From Nitrosopumilales archaeon CG15_BIG_FIL_POST_REV_8_21_14_020_37_12 (GTDB lineage: Archaea; Thermoproteota; Nitrososphaeria; Nitrososphaerales; Nitrosopumilaceae), in NCBI GenBank assembly GCA_002781805.1, contig PFFZ01000051.1, positions 436-11,204 of the forward strand: a DNA stretch of 10,769 nucleotides, written 5' to 3'. The notes under the pieces were generated by a model that worked only from the letters and a program-made list of their open reading frames with translations, did not search any database and was not told where the DNA came from. A program made the position numbers and the translations under genes. Positions 6,259 through 10,769 of the stretch are shown piece by piece. The first letter of the stretch is position 1. Each line of letters starts with the position of its first letter.

Positions 6259-6598
6259 GTAGTACTACTCCTTTTCCTGTCGGGTTTTTTTCTATCAATT
6301 CTGAATAACTAATAACTTTTCCACCATTTTCAATTATTTTTGCCGCTGCAGAATTTGAGATCGAAAATGAACATAATGTAATTTTATGAGGTACATTTCC
6401 AGTACCTAGAACTTTTCCCGGAAATACCACTGTATCGTTTTCTTTTGTTAATTGACCGATTTTGTACAAATTGATATCGCGTCTGGCTACTGTTGGTTTT
6501 AAAGCATATTCTGCCAATTTTGCCCAAATTGGAGCGTCATTCTTAGCTGATGCCTTTTTTAGATCCTTTGCCATGCGTATGACGACTTGATTAGTCAT
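6251..6598 (-). CDS. rpl18e: 50S ribosomal protein L18e (eL18)
   Basis: A 115-residue eL18, a 50S protein shared by archaea and eukaryotes. The N-terminus MTNQVVIRMAKDLKKASAK, PIWAKLAEYALKPT around 28-41, and FPGKVLGTGNVPHKITL around 69-85 are family hallmarks. The length is normal. ATG at 6598 fits the conserved start, since archaeal L18e proteins commonly begin MTN. It lies 43 bases after rpoD and overlaps rpl13 by 8 bases, in the conserved order rpoD-rpl18e-rpl13-rps9. Confidence 0.96.
   Translation of the reverse strand: MTNQVVIRMAKDLKKASAKNDAPIWAKLAEYALKPTVARRDINLYKIGQLTKENDTVVFPGKVLGTGNVPHKITLCSFSISNSAAAKIIENGGKVISYSELIEKNPTGKGVVLLG
6268..6273 (-). promoter_or_regulatory. Ribosome binding site deciding the TTG start of rpl13
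   Basis: On the minus strand AAGGAG ends 9 bases before the TTG at 6258. It lies inside the coding region of rpl18e and is complementary to the archaeal 16S rRNA tail. It supports the rare TTG codon as the true start. Confidence 0.6.
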
Positions 6599-6641
6599 GT
6601 GAATAATGCGTTTTAAAACCCAAATATAATGTGTATGCTTG
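6599..6641 (-). promoter_or_regulatory. Possible internal promoter before rpl18e
   Basis: The 43-base gap is the largest inside this operon. On the minus strand it carries ATTATATTTG (6621-6630), about 27 bases before the ATG at 6598, the right spacing for a leaderless start. A second AT element, TTTTAAAA at 6611-6618, is too close to the ATG for that role. No Shine-Dalgarno sequence precedes rpl18e. The ribosomal genes may therefore be transcribed separately from rpoD, in addition to read-through. Confidence 0.35.
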
Positions 6642-7307
6642 CTATGCTTCTATTTCGTTGATCATGTCTTTGAATTCACTCAATCGAGCACCTACTTCCT
6701 CCACTCCTGCAAGAATAATCTGTTCTGGCTTGAGTGATCCTGTTGATTCTACGGTGAGAATTCTTTCATCTTCTTTATCTGTCTCTGTTAGGATTGCAAT
6801 ATTTGCTGAATTCCATTTTGCATGTTCGCTGCCTCGTCCTAATCTTGCATAGCATTCCACTTTGACTCTTTGTCCTGGAGCTAACTGAACAATTGGAATA
6901 TTATCAGCAATTGGTTTTATGGAATCATCTTCTGATGTCAATTCATCAGATAATACAGTTCTGGTTGCCTCTGTATCGCCTGAATCTAATACTAGCATTA
7001 CTTTGCAGTTTGAACAACCGGTTTCGCTTTTACATTCGCATTTTGATGGTTCATTGAATCTTTTCAAATCTGTCTTGATTGGAATTAATCCTAGTCTGTG
7101 AGCCAGACCTTCATCAGGGAGAACTGAAGAATTTTCTAGGATGTCTACTGTGTCTATGGCAAATACTGGGACGCCATTTAGGCAAACACGTCTTAATGCA
7201 TTTGCATACTGCAATGGAATTCCTTTGAGCTTTACAGACATTTTTTTATCATCTTTACTAATAACTTCTAATGAGGACAAATCTTGAGTGAAATCTTCAA
7301 AGTCCAC
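6642..7307 (-). CDS. rpoD: DNA-directed RNA polymerase subunit D (Rpb3/alpha-like)
   Basis: Subunit D pairs with L to form the assembly platform of archaeal RNA polymerase, equivalent to Rpb3-Rpb11 or the bacterial alpha dimer. This is not the bacterial sigma factor RpoD. The 221-residue product shows PLQYANALRRVCLNGVPVFA (31-50), HRLGLIPI (70-77) and ARLGRGSEHAKWNS (154-167), all diagnostic. A cysteine loop C90, C92, C98, C101 (CxCx5CxxC) matches the zinc loop of Rpb3. The ferredoxin-like domain that holds an Fe-S cluster in Sulfolobus D is missing: after HAKW only a short acidic, cysteine-free linker leads to the C-terminal dimerisation helix. The start is GTG at 7307, with an in-frame TAG 15 bases upstream. 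It heads the operon and is divergent from the SBDS gene. Confidence 0.96.
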   Translation of the reverse strand: MDFEDFTQDLSSLEVISKDDKKMSVKLKGIPLQYANALRRVCLNGVPVFAIDTVDILENSSVLPDEGLAHRLGLIPIKTDLKRFNEPSKCECKSETGCSNCKVMLVLDSGDTEATRTVLSDELTSEDDSIKPIADNIPIVQLAPGQRVKVECYARLGRGSEHAKWNSANIAILTETDKEDERILTVESTGSLKPEQIILAGVEEVGARLSEFKDMINEIEA

Positions 7308-7367
7308 ATAAAAATCTAGCTAGTTTTACGTATAGATAAATACCAAATTGTCTTACGGTATTCAGAA
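7308..7367. promoter_or_regulatory. Compact bidirectional promoter between rpoD and SBDS
   Basis: The 60 bases between the divergent start codons carry overlapping TATA-like elements. On the + strand ATAAATA (7336-7342) is centred 29 bases before the SBDS ATG. On the - strand TTTATCTATA (7340 to 7331) is centred about 28.5 bases before the rpoD GTG. Both spacings fit leaderless transcription, and neither gene has a Shine-Dalgarno sequence. Because the two boxes overlap, one TATA-binding protein site may serve both directions, or the two may compete. Confidence 0.5.
7316..7323. repeat. CTAGCTAG palindrome in the rpoD promoter
   Basis: A perfect 8-base palindrome, flanked by AAAA on the left and TTTT on the right so that the symmetry nearly extends to 16 bases with one mismatched pair. 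It lies between the TATA element and the GTG start of rpoD, where a bound protein would block initiation towards rpoD. No regulator is identified. Confidence 0.3.
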
Positions 7368-8054
7368 ATGGCCGAAGTCACGGTAGTAAAGTATTCGTAT
7401 GAGGGAGAAAAGTTTGAGATTTTGGTAAAGCCTGATCCTGCCTTGGACTATAAGCTAGGCAAGAAAAAGGACCTTTCAGCAGTATTGGTTTCTGACGAAA
7501 TTTACATAGATTCTAGTAAAGGTACAAAACCTTCAACTGAAAAACTGCTCAAAGCTTTCAAAACTGAAGACAAGACCGAAATCGCTCAAAAAATCCTTGA
7601 AAAAGGAGACTTGAATTTAACAACTGATCAAAGACGAAAAATGATTGATGACAAGAAAAAACAGATTGTTGAATTCATTGCCAAGACATATGTCGATCCC
7701 AGAACTCATTTGCCACATCCGCCACTGAGGATAGAACAAGCAATGAAAGACGCAAGAGTGTCTGTGGATCCTCAAAAGTCAGTAAGTGATCAGGTGAAAG
7801 ACATCGTGGAAAATCTTCGTTCAATCATTCCACTCAAGTCAGAAAATATTTCGCTTGAAATTACAATACCTGCACAATATGCGTCTCAGTCGTATGCTGT
7901 TTTAAAATCTGCTGGATCTTTGAAACAAGAACAATGGCAAAATAATGGTTCTCTAAAAGCAATACTTGAAATACCCGCTGCAGCAAGGCCAAACGTGATT
8001 GATAGATTAGGTTCTATAACAAAAGGTTCAGCTACAGTTGAGGTTATGAAATAA
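7368..8054 (+). CDS. Ribosome maturation protein SBDS
   Basis: The archaeal orthologue of the Shwachman-Bodian-Diamond protein (yeast Sdo1), which in eukaryotes works with the EFL1 GTPase to release eIF6 from the 60S subunit; the archaeal role is inferred from that. The 228 residues show the three expected domains: an N-terminal FYSH domain (about 1-88, with VVKYSYEGEKFEILV), a central helical domain carrying the signature DPRTHLPHPPLRIEQAM (110-126), and a C-terminal ferredoxin-like domain (about 160-228). The ATG at 7368 fits the promoter spacing and the conserved N-terminus. The TAA shares one base with the ATG of rrp4 (TAATG), with TGAGG 10 bases before that ATG. It opens the exosome operon. 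Confidence 0.96.
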   Translation: MAEVTVVKYSYEGEKFEILVKPDPALDYKLGKKKDLSAVLVSDEIYIDSSKGTKPSTEKLLKAFKTEDKTEIAQKILEKGDLNLTTDQRRKMIDDKKKQIVEFIAKTYVDPRTHLPHPPLRIEQAMKDARVSVDPQKSVSDQVKDIVENLRSIIPLKSENISLEITIPAQYASQSYAVLKSAGSLKQEQWQNNGSLKAILEIPAAARPNVIDRLGSITKGSATVEVMK

Positions 8055-8734
8055 TGGATAATAAAAGAAAATATGTCATTCCGGGCGATTTGGTAACTAC
8101 AGGTCCTTTCAGACCTGAGCAAAATGTGGTTTTAGAGGGCAATAGAATAATTGCTACTGCTATTGGCATTTCTGAAATTTATGATGATGCTGTAAAAGTA
8201 ATACCTTTGACTGGCAAGTACATCCCAAAAATCAATGATCTAGTAATTGGCAAAGTCGTATCACACTCATCTTTGTCTTGGGAATTGGATATCAACTCCT
8301 GCTATGTTGGATTTTTGCCAGCAACGGACGTTTTTGGCAGGGACTTTTCAGCACATGCCGATGAGCTTACCTCAAAACTAAGAACTGGCGATTTAGTTGC
8401 TGCAAGAATTGCAAATTTTGATAGAACCCGCGATCCTCTACTGACCATTGCTGACAGAGATCTTGGAAAGATAGACTCTGGAGATCTCGTTAAAATTTCT
8501 CCCAGCAAAGTTCCACGATTGATAGGCAAACGAGGCACCATGATTCAAACCATTGAGATGGCCACAAACGCTGCAATTACTATTGGACAGAATGGCTGGG
8601 TAGTTGTTTCATGCGAGGATCCCGAGGGATTATTAAAGGCTAAAAAAGCAATCCAGATGGTCGATGAGCACGCACATGTTGCAAATTTGACTGATCAGGT
8701 AAAAGAAATGTTAGAAAAAAAAGGTGAATCATAA
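8054..8734 (+). CDS. rrp4: Exosome RNA-binding cap subunit Rrp4
   Basis: Rrp4 forms the cap of the archaeal exosome and feeds RNA into the Rrp41-Rrp42 ring. The 226 residues show an N-terminal domain beginning YVIPGDLVTTG (7-17), an S1 domain (about 61-134, with VIGKVVSHSSLSWELDI and VAARI), and a KH domain (about 145-205) with the loop IGKRGTMI (157-164). The KH domain separates it from Csl4, the alternative cap, which has a zinc ribbon instead. It overlaps both neighbours by one base (TAATG on each side), so SBDS, Rrp4 and Rrp41 are probably made in coupled fashion. Confidence 0.97.
   Translation: MDNKRKYVIPGDLVTTGPFRPEQNVVLEGNRIIATAIGISEIYDDAVKVIPLTGKYIPKINDLVIGKVVSHSSLSWELDINSCYVGFLPATDVFGRDFSAHADELTSKLRTGDLVAARIANFDRTRDPLLTIADRDLGKIDSGDLVKISPSKVPRLIGKRGTMIQTIEMATNAAITIGQNGWVVVSCEDPEGLLKAKKAIQMVDEHAHVANLTDQVKEMLEKKGES
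8723..8727 (+). promoter_or_regulatory. Ribosome binding site of rrp41
   Basis: GGTGA lies 6 bases before the ATG at 8734, inside the last codons of rrp4. It matches the anti-Shine-Dalgarno sequence of archaeal 16S rRNA and supports re-initiation at the overlapping start. Confidence 0.5.
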
Positions 8735-9468
8735 TGGGTGGACGAGAATCCGAGTTAGTATTATTAGATGAAAATGGAATTCGTTGTGACGGAAGAAAAG
8801 TCGACGAACCCAGACGAATTATGATCAAAGCGGGAGGCTTGAAGAATGCTGACGGCTCTGCATATATTGAATTTGGTGACAATAAAATCTTGGTAGGCGT
8901 ATTTGGCCCAAGAGATGTACATCCAAAACACATGTCAAACACTGATACAGGAATTTTAAGAGTTAGATATCACATGGAGCCATTTTCAGTTACTGAAAGA
9001 AAAAATCCTGCTCCTTCAAGAAGGGAAATTGAAATCTCCAAAGTAATCAAAGAAGCATTGGAGCCAGCTGTGATGTTGGACAAGTTTCCACGAACAGCAG
9101 TTGATGTTTTCATTGAAGTTCTTCAGGCAGACGGTGGCACTCGTTGTGCTGCTCTTTCTGCAGCGTCTGTTGCATTGGCTGATGCAGGAATTCCAATGCG
9201 GGATTTGGTTGCTGCATGTGCTGCTGGCAAAGTGGCAGATACAGTGGTTCTTGACGTGAATAATGAAGAGGATCAAGCGGGTCAGGCAGATATGCCAATA
9301 GGCTACATGCCAAATCTTGAGAAAATTACATTGCTTCAATTAGATGGAGTTTTGACTCCAGAAGAATACAAAAAATGTGTTGAGACTGGAATTAATGGAT
9401 GTAAAATCGTTTATGACTTGCAAAAAAAGGCATTACATGACAAATACTTTGGAAATGGAGGGGACTAA
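8734..9468 (+). CDS. rrp41: Exosome catalytic subunit Rrp41
   Basis: The RNase PH-like subunit that degrades RNA 3'-5' by phosphorolysis and can add A-rich tails in reverse. The 244-residue product carries IRCDGRKVDEPRRI (16-29), YHMEPFSVTERK (79-90), SRRE (95-98) and DGGTRCAALSAASVALADAG (133-152). R96 and R97 fit the RNA/phosphate-binding pair, and D186 in QADMPIGY fits the catalytic aspartate, so it should be active. Three Rrp41-Rrp42 dimers form the hexameric ring. The ATG shares a base with the rrp4 stop and is preceded by GGTGA. The rrp42 gene follows after 2 bases. Confidence 0.97.
   Translation: MGGRESELVLLDENGIRCDGRKVDEPRRIMIKAGGLKNADGSAYIEFGDNKILVGVFGPRDVHPKHMSNTDTGILRVRYHMEPFSVTERKNPAPSRREIEISKVIKEALEPAVMLDKFPRTAVDVFIEVLQADGGTRCAALSAASVALADAGIPMRDLVAACAAGKVADTVVLDVNNEEDQAGQADMPIGYMPNLEKITLLQLDGVLTPEEYKKCVETGINGCKIVYDLQKKALHDKYFGNGGD
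9457..9463 (+). promoter_or_regulatory. Ribosome binding site of rrp42
   Basis: GGAGGGG ends 7 bases before the ATG at 9471 and overlaps the last codons of rrp41. It is the strongest Shine-Dalgarno match in the window and would help keep Rrp42 equimolar with Rrp41. Confidence 0.6.
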
Positions 9469-9470
9469 GA

Positions 9471-10289
9471 ATGACTTCTGTTGGTGTTTTAGATGAGTTA
9501 AAGAAATTACAGATTCTTGAATTGCTAGAACAAGGAAAGCGAGTTGACGGTAGAGCCTTAGATGAACCAAGAGAGTTGGTTGTTGAAACAAATGCAATTC
9601 CAAAAGCAAATGGTTCTGCACGAGTTAGACTTGGTGATAGTGAAGTCATATGTGGTGTGAAGATTCAGCCTGATAGGCCTTTTCCTGACATGGGTGACAA
9701 AGGAATATTCATTTGTACTGCCGAACTTTTACCTCTATCTGATCCTAGTGTGGAAACAGGACCTCCAGGGCCTGATGTTATTGAACTAGCTAGAGTGGTT
9801 GACAGGGGAATCCGAGAAAGCCACATGATTGATCTGTCTCAACTTGTTATTGAGAAAGACAAGTCTGTTGTTGGCGTGTTTGCTGATAATGTGGTGGTTG
9901 ATTATGATGGTAACCTGTTTGATGCATGTGCATATGCTGCAACTGCTGCAATTCTATCATCGAAGACTCCAAAATGGGAACTCAAAAATGATGTTCCAAC
10001 AATAGTTGAAGGAAAAGAATCTGAGGTTCCAGTTACAACCATTCCAGTATCTGTAACTATGGGAAAGATTGGACGCCACATTATAGTGGATCCAAATGCT
10101 GATGAATGGGTTTGCATGGATGCAAGAATTACAATTACAACTGATTCTGATGGAAACATTTGTGCATTGCAAAAAGGTGGAAGTGACGGCTTCAGCTTTG
10201 ATGAAGTTATCAAATGCGGCGAGATTTCTGTAAAGGTGGGCTCAAAAATCAGAGAAAAGTTAAAACAAGCAAAGGCTGGTAACCAGTAA
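9471..10289 (+). CDS. rrp42: Exosome non-catalytic ring subunit Rrp42
   Basis: The RNase PH-like structural partner of Rrp41, required for ring assembly and RNA binding but lacking the catalytic aspartate. The 272 residues include GKRVDGRALDEPRELVVETN (22-41), NGSARVRLGDSEVICGVK (47-64), ELARVVDRGIRES (105-117) and GNLFDACAYAATAA (147-160). Length and the PDVIELARVVDRGIRES segment separate it from Rrp41. The region equivalent to the ADMP catalytic motif reads EVPVTTIPVSVT, with no aspartate. It lies 2 bases after rrp41 and ends 1 base before rpl37ae. Confidence 0.97.
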   Translation: MTSVGVLDELKKLQILELLEQGKRVDGRALDEPRELVVETNAIPKANGSARVRLGDSEVICGVKIQPDRPFPDMGDKGIFICTAELLPLSDPSVETGPPGPDVIELARVVDRGIRESHMIDLSQLVIEKDKSVVGVFADNVVVDYDGNLFDACAYAATAAILSSKTPKWELKNDVPTIVEGKESEVPVTTIPVSVTMGKIGRHIIVDPNADEWVCMDARITITTDSDGNICALQKGGSDGFSFDEVIKCGEISVKVGSKIREKLKQAKAGNQ

Positions 10290-10290
10290 A

Positions 10291-10500
10291 ATGGCAAAAA
10301 TCAAATCTCTAAAAGGATTGGGTGCTAGATATGGAATTAAACACAGAAAACAATACTCTAAAGTTCATTTCTTATTAAAAGAAAAAAGAACTTGCCCTGA
10401 GTGCGGCTCAAAACAGTTTACCAGGGATGCCGTTGGAATATGGTCCTGTAAGAAATGTAGTCTGAAAGTTGCAGGAACTGCATATGACATCAAACTTTAG
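10291..10500 (+). CDS. rpl37ae: 50S ribosomal protein L37Ae (eL43)
   Basis: A 69-residue eL43, a zinc-binding 50S protein. SLKGLGARYGIKHRKQYSKV near the N-terminus and a C4 zinc ribbon (CPEC at 35-38, CKKC at 53-56) followed by AGTAYDIKL identify it; some archaeal versions are longer. It sits directly after rrp42, a conserved archaeal arrangement. The usual rpoP gene does not follow; instead pcc1 begins inside its last codons. Confidence 0.95.
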   Translation: MAKIKSLKGLGARYGIKHRKQYSKVHFLLKEKRTCPECGSKQFTRDAVGIWSCKKCSLKVAGTAYDIKL

Positions 10501-10747
10501 TGCTAAAATCACAGTAGACGCTGCAGACAAATCTCGAGCGATTTTTGATTCAATAAATATTGATAACGAATACTATCCTGAAAATCCAACCAATACCAAA
10601 ATGTCTCTAAATGAAAAAATTGAAATCTGTATCGAATCTGAACACATTCCTCACTTGCGAGCTAATCTAAACTCAACCCTCCGATTGATTCAAGCAAGTT
10701 ATGATGTGATAAAATCGGTAAAGATTCAATCCAATAATGAACAATAA
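10484..10747 (+). CDS. pcc1: KEOPS complex subunit Pcc1
   Basis: Pcc1 is the small dimerising subunit of KEOPS, which makes the universal t6A37 modification on ANN-decoding tRNAs together with Kae1, Bud32 and Cgi121. The 87-residue product has the N-terminal strand SAKITVDAADKSRAIFDSI (5-23) and the diagnostic helix HLRANLNSTLRLIQASYDVI (57-76). The ATG at 10484 is preferred to the TTG at 10469, which would add only MQELH-type residues with no family support. The gene overlaps rpl37ae by 17 bases in another frame. Other KEOPS genes are not in the window. Its position after exosome and L37Ae genes is the usual archaeal one. Confidence 0.88.
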   Translation: MTSNFSAKITVDAADKSRAIFDSINIDNEYYPENPTNTKMSLNEKIEICIESEHIPHLRANLNSTLRLIQASYDVIKSVKIQSNNEQ

Positions 10748-10769
10748 ATAGATTCAATGGTTATACATA
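10748..10769 (+). other. Window edge after pcc1
   Basis: The last 22 bases contain an ATG at 10757 that opens a frame running off the window (MVIH), 9 bases after the pcc1 stop. It could be the next gene of the operon or chance; four codons are too few to call. TTATACATA at the very edge could also be a TATA element of a downstream gene. Confidence 0.2.

Noticed and set aside
6642..7307. Bacterial sigma factor, from the shared symbol rpoD
   Set aside because: The motifs are those of the alpha/Rpb3-like archaeal subunit D; there are no sigma regions 2 or 4.
8054..8734. Csl4 instead of Rrp4
   Set aside because: The C-terminal domain is a KH domain with a GKRG loop, not the zinc ribbon expected in Csl4.
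9016..9339. 107-residue open frame on the - strand opposite rrp41
   Set aside because: Low-complexity, cysteine- and histidine-rich antisense reading over catalytic motifs of Rrp41; no promoter or ribosome binding site.
10757..10769. Start of another gene at the right edge
   Set aside because: Only four codons are visible, so it cannot be supported as a coding sequence.

Overview
The window comes from an AT-rich archaeal chromosome, most likely an ammonia-oxidising thaumarchaeote (Nitrososphaerota, Nitrosopumilus-like). Archaeal identity is firm: L18e, L37Ae, RNA polymerase subunit D, SBDS, exosome subunits Rrp4/Rrp41/Rrp42 and the KEOPS subunit Pcc1 are all present. The lineage assignment is inference from protein character, very compact gene packing, promoters placed for leaderless transcripts, and a subunit D without an iron-sulfur domain. 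No rRNA or tRNA gene is present to confirm it.

Left edge (1-882): the end of an unrecognised protein, then a 46-residue zinc-ribbon protein starting with GTG, then about 320 bases without a convincing gene. That gap holds a T-rich tract, a cluster of four CCAAAAA/TTTTTGG boxes, and a TATA element placed for leaderless transcription of the next operon.

Hydro-lyase operon (883-4644, + strand): two complete but dissimilar isopropylmalate/homoaconitate isomerases in tandem. The first large/small pair is of the short archaeal homoaconitase/LeuC type (423 and 161 residues). The second is of the bacterial LeuCD type (471 and 194 residues). Each small-subunit start overlaps the stop of its large subunit. 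A reasonable reading is that the second pair serves leucine synthesis and the first serves another 2-oxoacid chain elongation, such as the LysW-dependent aminoadipate route to lysine. The substrate loop and active-site residues of the first pair fit neither textbook class cleanly.

Transcription/translation operon (7307 down to 4622, - strand): rpoD, rpl18e, rpl13, rps9, then a sugar-nucleotidyltransferase-like gene 3 bases after rps9, where many archaea have rpoN and rpoK. Its 3' end overlaps leuD by 23 bases, so the two operons converge and terminate inside each other.

RNA-processing operon (7368-10747, + strand): SBDS, rrp4, rrp41, rrp42, rpl37ae and pcc1, with overlaps or gaps of at most 2 bases. 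This is the core of the archaeal exosome superoperon, joining ribosome maturation, 3'-5' RNA phosphorolysis, a 50S protein and tRNA t6A synthesis. It is divergent from rpoD; the 60 bases between them hold overlapping TATA-like elements about 29 bases from each start codon, suggesting one compact bidirectional promoter.
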